Positions 1 through 8,520 of a stretch of 64,000 bases of DNA are shown piece by piece. The stretch is from Chryseolinea sp. H1M3-3 (GTDB taxonomy: Bacteria > Bacteroidota > Bacteroidia > Cytophagales > Cyclobacteriaceae). Under the pieces are notes generated by a model. It was not told where the DNA came from and did not search any database. It saw nothing but the letters and a program-made list of their open reading frames with translations. A program made the position numbers and the translations under genes. Each line of letters opens with the position of its first letter. The stretch's first letter is position 1. The stretch spans positions 992,001 to 1,056,000 of the forward strand of contig NZ_JARKMY010000002.1 in assembly GCF_029360725.1 (NCBI RefSeq), in the 5' to 3' direction.

Positions 1-725
1 CCAGCGCCCGGTTCGGGATTACGTTTGACCACTGCGATCTTTGTATTGGGAAGGTGATTGTTGTCGAAGCCAAATTTTGCTTTTCCGGTGACAATGTCTT
101 TTAAATCGACAATGGAACTTTGCTTGGAGATGTACTTGAAATCTTTTGGCTCTTTCAACTTCACACTGCTCTCCTCCGGCATCGGCAGCGCTGCTGCTTT
201 CTCTGCAAGCAAACCGAAGCCAAGCGTTTTACCAGAGCTATGAACTACTTCATGATTTTTAGCTTTACACTCCGAAACATCCACATCCCATTCTTTGGCA
301 GCGGCTTGTTCCAGCAAGAGACGTACTGTGGCGCCGGCCTTGCGCAGCGGTGTGAAAAACATTCTCACACTATAGGAACCATCTGTATTTTGGTCGCCGT
401 ACTTTTCATCGCCAACGGCTTGAACAACTTTCACTCTATTCCAATCGGCTTCCATTTCATCTGCCATGATTAGTGGGAGACTTGTACGGATACCCGTTCC
501 CATTTCAGAGCGATGAGCAATCAATGTTACATCGCCATTGCCGTTAAGGGTGATAAAGAGGTTTGGTGAAAATACGTATTCGGGATTACCGCTTAGTTTC
601 TTTGCAGTGTCAGAACAGCTGAAGCTTATACCAAGCAATAATCCGGAAATACTCATTGACGTTGTTTTCACGAAGTCGCGGCGGCTGACTTTGAAAATTT
701 TAGATTCGTTTGTATCTGCTTTCAT
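1..725 (-). CDS. Molybdopterin-binding subunit of a xanthine dehydrogenase/isoquinoline oxidoreductase-type hydroxylase (partial)
   Basis: This is the large catalytic subunit of a periplasmic molybdenum hydroxylase, of which only the first 241 codons lie in the window. It begins with ATG at 725, and that ATG overlaps the TGA of the upstream 2Fe-2S subunit (ATGA), which indicates translational coupling. A twin-arginine signal (SRRDF at residues 14-18, then a hydrophobic stretch) points to folded export. The stretch around residues 85-125, including [28 protein letters not shown] and SYSVRMFF, matches the N-terminal part of the IorB/aldehyde oxidase family. The frame is open to the window edge. 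Family members hydroxylate N-heterocycles or aldehydes using a molybdopterin cytosine dinucleotide cofactor. The substrate cannot be told from this fragment. Confidence 0.93.
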   Translation of the reverse strand, partial: MKADTNESKIFKVSRRDFVKTTSMSISGLLLGISFSCSDTAKKLSGNPEYVFSPNLFITLNGNGDVTLIAHRSEMGTGIRTSLPLIMADEMEADWNRVKVVQAVGDEKYGDQNTDGSYSVRMFFTPLRKAGATVRLLLEQAAAKEWDVDVSECKAKNHEVVHSSGKTLGFGLLAEKAAALPMPEESSVKLKEPKDFKYISKQSSIVDLKDIVTGKAKFGFDNNHLPNTKIAVVKRNPEPGA

Positions 726-1189
726 TTTGCTGCTGCGTTAGATGCTTTCTTAATTGCTTTTCTTATTCTTTCGTAAGTACCACACCGGCAAATGTTACCC
801 GACATTGCTTCTTCGATATCACTATCACTGGGTGTCTGATTTTTTTCGATCAATGCAGCGGCCGACATGATCTGGCCCGTCTGACAATATCCACACTGCG
901 GAACATTTTCATCCATCCACGCTTGCTGAACCGGATGAAGATTTTCTCCGGAAGACAGGCCTTCAATGGTGGTGACTTTTTTATTTCCGATAGCGGAAAC
1001 CGGTAAAGAACACGAGCGAACCGCAGTACCATCGAGATGGACCGTACAGGCGCCGCATTGTGCTACACCACATCCATATTTTGTTCCTGTAAGATTGAGG
1101 TTGTCGCGAAGTACCCAAAGAAGCGGTGTATTGGGGACTGCTTCGACCTCCCGGTTTGCACCGTTGACGTTGAGTTGGTAGGTTGCCAT
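722..1189 (-). CDS. (2Fe-2S)-binding subunit of a molybdenum hydroxylase (IorA-like)
   Basis: This 155-residue protein is the small electron-transfer subunit that carries two 2Fe-2S clusters from the molybdenum centre of its partner to an acceptor. The plant-ferredoxin-type cluster ligands are C40, C45, C48 and C60 (CGVAQCGAC, then RSC). The second, helical cluster uses C99, C102, C134 and C136 (CGYC and CRC). Length and both motifs are complete for the IorA/CoxS-like family. It has no signal peptide, so it is presumably exported by hitch-hiking on the twin-arginine signal of the large subunit, which follows with a 4-base overlap. It is the first gene of the pair, and the start at 1189 is a plain ATG. 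Confidence 0.95.
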   Translation of the reverse strand: MATYQLNVNGANREVEAVPNTPLLWVLRDNLNLTGTKYGCGVAQCGACTVHLDGTAVRSCSLPVSAIGNKKVTTIEGLSSGENLHPVQQAWMDENVPQCGYCQTGQIMSAAALIEKNQTPSDSDIEEAMSGNICRCGTYERIRKAIKKASNAAAK

Positions 1190-1656
1190 GATTTAGGAGT
1201 TGTTTTGATTCAAGTTAAGGAATTAAAACATTAGAAAATTGAACGCCTGAAAAAATTGGAGCACTATAAATTGGCGGAGGATTATTTCGCCAGTCATTCA
1301 TTACATCGTTTCAATTAGCGTCCTATTGTTCGCAGTAATTCGAGATCAGGTTTTTATTTCCGCGCCCCCTCCGCTGCTGCGTTGGATAACTGGTCACTAG
1401 CTTTCAAAACTCAACCGGTTCCGGTTCGGACGATCATTTGTCATGTTCCCCTAGCCGAGAACGATGCCGGGACGAAGATTCAAGGGAGGTGGGAGTACGC
1501 CATTGCTTCAAATTTAAGCGTCAAGCGGTGGAGGTAAATGAATTATTGCTTTAGGAAACCTTGCCCAGAAACAGTGGCCTTTGCCAATAACCTTGGAAAA
1601 GACGGAATCCATTTCATCATTTTGGGCTTATTTTTCATGTGTTACGTTTGTGATTT
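1190..1656. other. Intergenic region upstream of the molybdenum hydroxylase pair
   Basis: About 470 bases with no convincing reading frame. It must hold the promoter of the minus-strand molybdenum hydroxylase genes. A weak TGGCG/CGCCA hairpin sits at 1272-1292. The stretch 1360-1550 is more GC-rich than the AT-rich array that follows, but I recognise no gene remnant in it. Confidence 0.5.
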
Positions 1657-1971
1657 CACGTTTTACAAATTGTTTTTCTGATTATCAATATGTAAAGTCT
1701 GGTGTTAAATATTAAACTTCAGACTATACATATGTATTTTCTCGCTACACATATTGTGCGTCACGTTATACATCTGTGTAGTCACGTTATACATCTGTAT
1801 AGTCAGGTTATACATCTTTGTAGCCGCGTTATACATGTGTAACTTCACGTTCTCAATCTGTATAATCAGACTTTCAATATGTATCTTCTGATTATACATA
1901 TTGAAAGTCTGAAGTTATATATGTGTAGTCGCGTTATACATATTATTCACGAGACTTTGAATCGGTGTAAG
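1657..1971. repeat. Tandem array of about 15 diverged 21-bp units with palindromic cores
   Basis: From 1657 the sequence can be cut into 15 consecutive 21-base units without any gap. Units start at 1657, 1678, 1699, 1720, 1741, 1762, 1783, 1804, 1825, 1846, 1867, 1888, 1909, 1930 and 1951. The best-conserved units (1762 and 1783) differ at one base, with consensus CACGTTATACATCTGTATAG followed by T. Each unit is centred on an imperfect palindrome, ATACAT-n-TGTAT; unit 1720 contains the perfect palindrome ATACATATGTAT. Outer units are more diverged. A period of 21 bases equals two turns of B-DNA, so the palindromes would lie on one face of the helix. Stops in both directions argue against coding. 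I do not recognise this as a named element. Confidence 0.85.
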
Positions 1972-2166
1972 ATGAAAATAAATCCTGTTTAACGCCCGGT
2001 GGCGATTCTTAAACGGCTCAAAAACAGGGGATTGAAGGCCATTCGATCGATATTTAAAAAAACTCGCATAACGACTACCAGTCGGTCGTATAATCCCTAT
2101 GGCGACCGCCGCTTTTATCGTTTTTGATAATTTGATAAACTTGTTAATAAGGGAATCCTAAAAATT
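1972..2166. other. Leader region between the 21-bp array and the STAS-like gene
   Basis: 195 bases without a gene, lying between the end of the repeat array and the ATG at 2167. It should contain the promoter and 5' leader of that gene. I see no strong hairpin or recognisable promoter box. Confidence 0.4.
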
Positions 2167-2544
2167 ATGAACACGATAGCAACGACCGGAAAATTTACTG
2201 ATCATGTAAAGGTTTTTGAAGTCACAAAGAATGGAAAAACGTACATTCAATTCTGCTTCAAAGGACATCTAAATATCGACGCTGCAGCACGCGCGATTAC
2301 TACCTGGAAAGAACTTATGGATGACCCGGCGTCAAAGAATTTAATTTATGACTGCACCGAGATGACCGGGTTCGACACAGAAGCCAGAAAATTATGGCAA
2401 GCCACTATGAGCGACTGTAAAAAACAAATTGGAAACATCTGGATTATCAGTTCCAATATTTTTATTCTAGGCGCGGCAAAAACGATGGGATTGTTGACAG
2501 GTTTTCATATTAAAGTAGCTAAATCGTCTGATGATATTTCGTAA
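2167..2544 (+). CDS. SpoIIAA/STAS-like domain protein
   Basis: A 125-residue soluble protein with alternating strands and helices as in STAS/SpoIIAA-like folds: an N-terminal strand pair (residues 13-32, including YIQFCFKGHL), a helix, the strand KNLIYDCTEM near residue 60, a long helix, and a second core strand IGNIWIISSN near residue 93. Family members are usually partners in regulatory switches, but no kinase or sigma-factor gene is nearby. It is a single-gene unit, 195 bases downstream of the 21-bp palindrome array, so the array could be its regulatory region. It is followed by a good intrinsic terminator. The assignment rests on fold-level resemblance and the function is unknown. Confidence 0.6.
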   Translation: MNTIATTGKFTDHVKVFEVTKNGKTYIQFCFKGHLNIDAAARAITTWKELMDDPASKNLIYDCTEMTGFDTEARKLWQATMSDCKKQIGNIWIISSNIFILGAAKTMGLLTGFHIKVAKSSDDIS

Positions 2545-2555
2545 GCGCTCCATCC

Positions 2556-2576
2556 GGCTGTTGCAGCCTTTTTATT
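2556..2576 (+). terminator. Intrinsic terminator after the STAS-like gene
   Basis: GGCTG (2556-2560), loop TTG, CAGCC (2564-2568), then a T-rich run from 2569. It sits 12 bases after the stop codon. The converging DUF3788 gene ends at 2585, so it may also affect that transcript. Confidence 0.75.
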
Positions 2577-2584
2577 TACGTTTT

Positions 2585-3010
2585 TCATTTTAAACTTTTC
2601 TTATACGCTATTAACCTTAACACATCCTTTAGTTGTTCTTTCTTTTTGATATCCAATGTTAGTGGTATCAGCTTGCCCGTAGGTTTGGTCTGGATGAGCA
2701 TTTCCTTAAGACTTTTTTTAATTGATAATGCTGTAACGCCAGATGAAGTTGCTTGGGTAAAATAGAATGTCATCTTGAAATACTGATCCCAAACGGATAA
2801 CCAAAAAATAGTTTTCTTTTTGTATTGCACTTTGCATAGCCAGGCCTTTCCGTCCTTATAGTATCTCCACTCAGGGACGAGTCCGTATGCTGGAGTTGTT
2901 ATAACGTTGATCAATTCTTCATATACAGAATAGCTGGCGTGCAATACATCTTTTAAAACTTCCGTAGTAGGAAAGGTATGCGGATCCCGTAATAATGTGG
3001 CTTCTTCCAT
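2585..3010 (-). CDS. DUF3788 family protein
   Basis: A 141-residue cytosolic protein that matches the DUF3788 pattern: an N-terminal LRDP segment, the stretch VLHASYSVYEELI near residue 24, and the aromatic signature LVPEWRYYKDGKAWLCKV (around residues 45-62) followed by FWLSVWDQYFKMTFYF. The family is common in Bacteroidota and Firmicutes, often as single genes, and has no established biochemical role. It starts with ATG at 3010 and converges on the STAS-like gene across a shared terminator region. Confidence 0.85.
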   Translation of the reverse strand: MEEATLLRDPHTFPTTEVLKDVLHASYSVYEELINVITTPAYGLVPEWRYYKDGKAWLCKVQYKKKTIFWLSVWDQYFKMTFYFTQATSSGVTALSIKKSLKEMLIQTKPTGKLIPLTLDIKKKEQLKDVLRLIAYKKSLK

Positions 3011-3183
3011 TCAACTTTTTATCTGTAGGGAATAGAGTAATAGATTAATATCCCCATTGAAAATATGCAAAAAGGTGATTAACAACTATCTTTCCACACA
3101 GTATTGTGTTGCTGCATCCAACCTTTTGTATGGGTGTTAACATTATCATCCTTGCTTTAAATTTATTGCGCTAAAAATTCATA

Positions 3184-3834
3184 ATGACTTCTCCGACAAA
3201 TCAAGATTCCGGGTCTGAGCACGATGAAAAGACCGTGAATAGAAAAAGAAATCTTAAACCTATTCTTGTTAAGATCGGATTGGATATGATTCCGGTGATA
3301 GGCGGTATCCTTATTGCATTATTTATTAATAGCCTTCAGGAGAATCGTCGTGATCAACAACTATTAGCATCCACGCTAGCGTCGCTTAGCGATGAGTTTT
3401 CGAAGAATAAAGAGAGTATTGAAAAAATCTTGCCGCGGCAACAACTTTTTCTGGATTCCCTTAGGTTTTTTTCGGAGAATGAGTCCTATAGCATCGCCGA
3501 TATCGGCACAAAGACCAAGGGAATTGTATTGTCAGAATTACACTCTACAAACTGGCGGACTTCATTAAATAACAATAGTCTTCGGTTGTTAAATTTTGAA
3601 GCGATTAATCTTCTCTCGCGGATTGACGCAAAACGCGAGGAACTAAAAGACCAGGAAGCGTTTATTAACCCAACAGTTTTTGGACCGCCGTTTTTTAAAA
3701 AAGGAAAGGAGGGGATGGAGTATAGAAAAGGCATGGAGCTGTGGATGGCTGGGCTAATAGGGAATGAAACGGAGTTACTGGAACTGTATCGGGAATTTGA
3801 GGAGTTGCTCCAGAATAAAAGATATCAACGTTAA
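3184..3834 (+). CDS. Single-pass membrane protein of the DUF6090-like type
   Basis: A 216-residue protein with a charged, disordered N-terminus (about 25 residues), then one strong membrane helix around residues 35-50 (IPVIGGILIALFIN) followed by the polar stretch NSLQENRRDQQLLASTLASL. The rest is helical and probably periplasmic. The pattern of a GGILIAL-type helix followed directly by a charged coiled helix resembles the Bacteroidota DUF6090 group, but similarity beyond that region is not obvious to me. It is a stand-alone gene and no function can be assigned. Confidence 0.6.
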   Translation: MTSPTNQDSGSEHDEKTVNRKRNLKPILVKIGLDMIPVIGGILIALFINSLQENRRDQQLLASTLASLSDEFSKNKESIEKILPRQQLFLDSLRFFSENESYSIADIGTKTKGIVLSELHSTNWRTSLNNNSLRLLNFEAINLLSRIDAKREELKDQEAFINPTVFGPPFFKKGKEGMEYRKGMELWMAGLIGNETELLELYREFEELLQNKRYQR

Positions 3835-4169
3835 TCTCAGATGGCTACAATTACGCATCGCTGAAGTGCTTCAATTATCGCTTACGCTTTGCCCCTCGTT
3901 GAAGTTGCTTCTCGTCCCGCCTTTGTTGTGTCTTCGGACCAACAAACCTGCGCACTTGGATAACAGGTCGTTCGGTTGTGCGCGTTGAATATGTGCATCA
4001 CCGTAACGTACATCTATCATGGTCGTGTAACCGAAATGGTTTGCACGAAAGGAAGACAGGAAAACTTGAGATATTTTTCCGCAAATTGAGGATCATCGAT
4101 CGGCAGATAGGGTATTCGATAATTTAATATTATGCTATATTCACTCCACTTAATTCCAACCCTATCTCA
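3835..4169. other. Intergenic region before the PQQ dehydrogenase
   Basis: 335 bases with only short, unconvincing frames. The last 65 bases carry a 9-bp inverted repeat that ends right before the start codon (see the separate entry). I see no clear gene remnant. Confidence 0.5.
4105..4167 (+). promoter_or_regulatory. 9-bp inverted repeat flanking the leader of the PQQ dehydrogenase gene
   Basis: AGATAGGGT at 4105-4113 is exactly complementary to ACCCTATCT at 4159-4167, with 45 AT-rich bases between. The right arm ends 2 bases before the GTG start at 4170. In RNA this could pair the leader next to the start codon, and in DNA it could be two half-sites. The role is inferred only. Confidence 0.4.
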
Positions 4170-6287
4170 GTGAAAAAGATATTTTACTTCATCCTGCTGA
4201 TTGTTTTTTCCATTAGCTGCAAGGATGAAAAACCTAAAGCATGGATCGATCAATCCCGGTTAGAAAATCGCGACGCTGCCGATTGGCTTACCACCGGTGG
4301 CAATCAACACATGCAACACTATTCCCCACTTAATAAAATCAATCGCGGGAATGTTAAAGACTTAGGCTATGCGTGGGAGTATGATGCCAGTACGTATATC
4401 GGTAATGTTCCGCGAGGTCTGGAGGCGACGCCCATTGTTGTAGATGGAATTATGTACACGTCTGGATCTTGGGGAGCGGTATACGCACTTGATGCCAAGA
4501 CCGGAAAAGAACTGTGGGCTTACAAACCTAAAGTTGATCCATCCTATGTGCGTAGGTCTTGTTGTGATGTTGTAAACCGTGGTGTAGCAGTTTGGGAAGG
4601 AAAAGTTTATGTCGCTACGCTTGATGGATTTCTGGTTTGCCTGGATGCGCAAGATGGTAAAGTATTGTGGAATGTAGATACGTTTACCGATAGAACAAAG
4701 TCGTATACCATTACGAGTCCTCCACAAGTAGCCGGCAATATTGTGATGATTGGTAATTCGGGATCCGAATATGGTGTGCGGGGTTATGTGACAGCATACG
4801 ATTTGAAAACAGGAGAACAAAAATGGCGCTTCTTCATCGTACCCGGTGATCCGGCCAATGGTTACGAAAGTGAAGAAATGAAAATGGCCGCTAAAACGTG
4901 GGATCCTAAATCACATTGGCAGAGCGGTGGTGGAGGAACCGTGTGGGGAGAATCTGCTTACGATGCAGAGCTCAATTTACTTTACGTTGGCACCGGCAAT
5001 GCTGCTCCTTACCCCATTTGGTTTAGAAGTCCTTCCGGTGGTGACAATCTATTTTTGGCTTCCATCCTCGCCATTAATCCTGACAACGGAAAATTAGTCT
5101 GGTACTATCAAACAACACCTGGGGAGATATGGGATTACACTGCAACTCAAAATATTGTATTGGCCGACGTTGAGATAGAAGGAAAGCCCCGGAAAGTTTT
5201 GATGCAGGCACCGAAAAATGGATTCTTCTATGTGCTGGATAGAGCCACGGGAGAATTGCTGTCGGCGGGAAAATACACACGAGTTAACTGGGCCAGTCAT
5301 GTCGATTTAAAAACCGGCAGGCCCGTGCTAACGGAACAAGGTCAATGGTATAAAGACAAACCAAAGCTGGTAGTCCCTTATCTCGGTGGCGGACATGTCT
5401 GGCAACCGATGTCTTTTAATCCAGCCACAGGGTTGGTGTACATACCTGAGCGTTCTGTGCCACAAGTGTTCAAAACTTTCGAAACTTACGAATGGCTGCC
5501 TGATGTAGACAATACAAATCTGGACTATGCCGAAATGTTTAAGTTTCGAAAACATGTTCTGGATCAGGTAAAATCTTCTGAAGATACCACACGTACTGAA
5601 AGTTTACTGGCTTATAATCCCATTACCCAGGAAGTCGCCTGGAAATTTCCGGATGGTGGCCCTGATGGTGGAACAATGTCGACGCCTGAGCTGGTCTTTC
5701 AGGGAACGCGGACAGGCTACTTCAATGTGCACGATGCGAAAACGGGCGAGAAGCTGAAATCGATATTCACCGGCAACGGTATTATGGCAGCACCTACAAC
5801 GTATAGCATAGACGGAGAACAATATGTCGCTGTGATGGCGGCATACGGCGGTGCAGAAACCAGTGGCTATTTGCCGGATGCTGCTATATATCAGTATGAA
5901 AACAAAGCGAGGATCATAGCTTTCAAACTTGGAGGAACTGAAACACCGTTGCCACCCAAGATAAAACCGATATCCATACCGGCGCCACCATCAAACATGA
6001 AAATAAAGGAAGCGCTTCTTGAACGTGGAGCATTTCTGTATCAGTTCTATTGCGACATTTGCCACGGTAAATTTGGGGATCGCCATTTGTCCCAGCACCC
6101 CGACTTGGCGAAGTTAACGGAAGCTAAACATTTGTTGTTCAACGATATTTTGTTGAAAGGAATTCTCGAACAAAATGGCATGGCGAACTTTAGTAACTCG
6201 TTAAGTGAAGCCGACGCGGAGGCAATCCACCATTTCTTGCTGAAAAAACAAACGGAGCTGTACAACGAACAGCAAACAAAAGAGTAA
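4170..6287 (+). CDS. PQQ-dependent dehydrogenase lipoprotein with C-terminal cytochrome c domain
   Basis: This 705-residue quinohaemoprotein would oxidise an alcohol or sugar in the periplasm and pass electrons to its own haem. The start is GTG at 4170, followed by a lipoprotein signal with lipobox FSISC. Residues about 35-595 form the eight-bladed propeller with repeated tryptophan-docking motifs (for example ALDAKTGKELWAYKP). Two adjacent cysteines, C131-C132, match the redox-disulfide of quinoprotein alcohol dehydrogenases. D292 in GGDNLFLASI is the expected catalytic aspartate. The tail has a single cytochrome c motif CDICH (C628, C631, H632). Full length and all key residues are present. 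The substrate is unknown. No PQQ biosynthesis genes lie in the window. Confidence 0.92.
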   Translation: MKKIFYFILLIVFSISCKDEKPKAWIDQSRLENRDAADWLTTGGNQHMQHYSPLNKINRGNVKDLGYAWEYDASTYIGNVPRGLEATPIVVDGIMYTSGSWGAVYALDAKTGKELWAYKPKVDPSYVRRSCCDVVNRGVAVWEGKVYVATLDGFLVCLDAQDGKVLWNVDTFTDRTKSYTITSPPQVAGNIVMIGNSGSEYGVRGYVTAYDLKTGEQKWRFFIVPGDPANGYESEEMKMAAKTWDPKSHWQSGGGGTVWGESAYDAELNLLYVGTGNAAPYPIWFRSPSGGDNLFLASILAINPDNGKLVWYYQTTPGEIWDYTATQNIVLADVEIEGKPRKVLMQAPKNGFFYVLDRATGELLSAGKYTRVNWASHVDLKTGRPVLTEQGQWYKDKPKLVVPYLGGGHVWQPMSFNPATGLVYIPERSVPQVFKTFETYEWLPDVDNTNLDYAEMFKFRKHVLDQVKSSEDTTRTESLLAYNPITQEVAWKFPDGGPDGGTMSTPELVFQGTRTGYFNVHDAKTGEKLKSIFTGNGIMAAPTTYSIDGEQYVAVMAAYGGAETSGYLPDAAIYQYENKARIIAFKLGGTETPLPPKIKPISIPAPPSNMKIKEALLERGAFLYQFYCDICHGKFGDRHLSQHPDLAKLTEAKHLLFNDILLKGILEQNGMANFSNSLSEADAEAIHHFLLKKQTELYNEQQTKE

Positions 6288-6301
6288 GACAAATGATGAT
6301 T

Positions 6302-6321
6302 TACTACTACTACTACTACTA
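6302..6321. repeat. TAC trinucleotide repeat, six copies
   Basis: Six TAC units followed by TA lie in the 100-base gap between two converging genes. This is a short microsatellite with no evident function. Confidence 0.9.
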
Positions 6322-6387
6322 AGAGGTAAAAGCTGCACTAAAAATCGTGAATGATTTAAAGATGACGACGCTAAGTAGTAAACGACA

Positions 6388-7872
6388 TCACTGTAAAACA
6401 TCAATTTCCGTTTCTGGTTTTTTTGCATACAATGCACGGTGCAGTGGTTTGTCATAGCTGTAAATATCATCATAGAATTTCACCTCACCTTCATGATATT
6501 CATTTGTGAGGTATTGAACATGCAAGCGTATTGGCTTCTTTAATTTAATATCTAATTGTTTCTGTAACTGATAGTATTGATCCAAATCTTCTGCGTAAAC
6601 ATCGCTGCTATCCCGTTCCAGTAAGAAGTATGAAAGTTCCTTTGCTTTTTCAACACGGATGCAACCGTGACTGAGAGAACGCTTATCTTTTCTAAATAAT
6701 TTGGGAGCATTCGTATCGTGCAAATAAACATTATAGGTGTTGTTGAATGCATACTTGACACGACCCAAAGAATTGTGCGCGCCCTGACGTTGCCTGATGA
6801 TGACTGGAAAATTGTTGTTGCTGAAACTTTTCCAATTGATTGAATCCGGGTTCAGCATCTGACCATGAATGTCGATTACCTCGTACTGATGCGTATGAAG
6901 ATAAGTGGAATCTTCTTTTATATGCGGCAGGATTTCATTTACAGCGATTCTGCGGGGCACTTGCCAGTAAGGATATAGCGTGAAGTGTTTAATATGGGAA
7001 TCAAGTAAAGGGGTCTTATTTCTGGCGGAGCCTACGATCACTTTCGATTCAAAAACCGTGCTATCGCCTTCGATGATGTTTAACTTAAAAGCAGGGATGT
7101 TTACCAGGATGTACGAACCAGATAATATTTGTTCTTTTCTAAGGCGTTCCAGATTTACCTCAAGCGTCGCGACTTTTGAGGAGACTTCGAGAGAGTCGAT
7201 GGTACTGCCTGCCAATAGTAGTTTTCTCTCCATAAAATCTGCGCTGTCTAATATGGCTTGCAACGCTGCTCGTAGTTGTTTGTATTGGATTGTGGCGGGT
7301 TCATGAATTTCCAACATTTTTCTGATGCCTTTACCGCGGATGGCGCCTTCGAGTGACGTGACCTGAGAACCATCATCATCGTGCAGAATTCTTTCGAAGG
7401 TATTAATGTCAATGCGGCCTTTCTTTAAATGCATCGCCATACTTAGGAAAGCATCCGTCAACAACAGTTCAAGTTTTTGAATCCTGGATGGCTCCTTTAT
7501 TCTTTGGGTCGTGTCAAGAAGCGTTTCAATTTCATCGAGGTGATAATCTTGCGGAAGCAGTCCGAAAATTCTGGCGGATCGGATCAGGCTTATCATCGAA
7601 TCTGCCAGCATCGTGTTTGCTTTATTTTTTAACCAAACTGGAACGAAACCCTTGGATTTGTAAAACGCAAAAGCAGCGTTCCCGGCAAAAAGGGTTAGGT
7701 AGTTTTCTTGCGCAGAATCTATTAGTATAACGGAGTCCATTGCAGATGGCGCAACCTGCGTGCGGTTGGTTAGCGGATGACAGCCGCTTAACATCACGGC
7801 CACTAAACACCAGAGGGTCGCATACGCAATGAAGTGGTTTTCAATGCGTTTGCATGTGTTAATTTTTTTCAT
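6388..7872 (-). CDS. L,D-transpeptidase (YcbB/YkuD type), lipoprotein
   Basis: This enzyme would make or edit 3-3 cross-links in peptidoglycan, or attach proteins to it, in the periplasm. I place the start at the ATG at 7872 (494 residues). The frame is open further upstream to a TTG at 7917, but the ATG directly precedes the signal sequence ending in lipobox MLSGC. The C-terminal YkuD domain has the active-site signature HDTNAPKLF and then SLSHGCIRV, with nucleophile C404. The N-terminal about 200 residues are helical, as in the scaffold domain of YcbB-like enzymes. It converges on the PQQ dehydrogenase gene and is monocistronic. Confidence 0.92.
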   Translation of the reverse strand: MKKINTCKRIENHFIAYATLWCLVAVMLSGCHPLTNRTQVAPSAMDSVILIDSAQENYLTLFAGNAAFAFYKSKGFVPVWLKNKANTMLADSMISLIRSARIFGLLPQDYHLDEIETLLDTTQRIKEPSRIQKLELLLTDAFLSMAMHLKKGRIDINTFERILHDDDGSQVTSLEGAIRGKGIRKMLEIHEPATIQYKQLRAALQAILDSADFMERKLLLAGSTIDSLEVSSKVATLEVNLERLRKEQILSGSYILVNIPAFKLNIIEGDSTVFESKVIVGSARNKTPLLDSHIKHFTLYPYWQVPRRIAVNEILPHIKEDSTYLHTHQYEVIDIHGQMLNPDSINWKSFSNNNFPVIIRQRQGAHNSLGRVKYAFNNTYNVYLHDTNAPKLFRKDKRSLSHGCIRVEKAKELSYFLLERDSSDVYAEDLDQYYQLQKQLDIKLKKPIRLHVQYLTNEYHEGEVKFYDDIYSYDKPLHRALYAKKPETEIDVLQ

Positions 7873-8520
7873 GTTCAGCTCAGCAACTTTGTCAATGATA
7901 TTGCTTTTCAAACTCAATTACGAATCGCGAATGAACGCGTAAAAGGCAAACATTACATTGGCGATATAAACACGGCGAATGGTAAATGACTGAGGTTAAA
8001 AATATGAACCGTGACATTCGTCGAAGTATATGTCTAAAACCATATCGAACTGCGCGATTCAATTAATAATCAGCTTTGTAATGCGTGAAATTTTTCGTGA
8101 TGTGTTTCATTTAAAATGCGGCTCTGTAATCCTAAAAATGAACCACCTTTCATCGATTCATTAGTCAATTTGACTCTGAGCCGTGCAGTCTCATGAATGA
8201 AAAAACGATAACATACGGAGCTCTTGCTGCTCGTCTTTACCGGTAGCAATTCAACGCCATACGGGACTAATGAGTCAGTTAACCAATGACGCAAATTATT
8301 GCAGTTTATACTTAATTAATACTCACTCTTGCTTAATTATGCACTCGTAATTAGCATAGGAAAAGAATACAACGCCGACTGATTTGAAAATTCTCTCTTT
8401 CATGACGATCCAAATTTTCTATCTGAGTACCTTATTTTATATGAACGGATATCATGTGTAAATGACGATACCAAAAATGTTTTCTATATTCAATCTCAAT
8501 TGACCAATAAAGAACAATGT
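7873..8520. other. Long divergent intergenic region
   Basis: About 650 bases between divergent genes. A 74-codon minus-strand frame (8070-8294) is present, but its product resembles nothing I know and it has no supporting context. The part 8300-8460 is very AT-rich with repeated TTAATTA elements and probably carries the promoter of the NIF3-like gene. Confidence 0.45.

Noticed and set aside
1705-1899. Minus-strand frame encoding a heptad-like repeat (MYNVTTQ-type) within the 21-bp array
   Set aside because: A 21-bp period automatically gives a 7-residue repeat. Flanking units have in-frame stops on both sides (TAA in units 1699 and 1909) and there is no sign of a signal, start context or domain. 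The palindromic DNA pattern is the better explanation.
1657-1971. Possible CRISPR array
   Set aside because: Units are contiguous without unique spacers, diverged from each other, and no cas genes are in the window.
6201-6473. Minus-strand frame with a serine run
   Set aside because: The serine run is just the TAC trinucleotide repeat read backwards, and most of the frame lies antisense to the PQQ dehydrogenase gene and the L,D-transpeptidase gene end.
8070-8294. 74-codon minus-strand frame in the 8-kb intergenic region
   Set aside because: The product matches no family I know, and there is no operon context or conserved motif. It is most likely chance.
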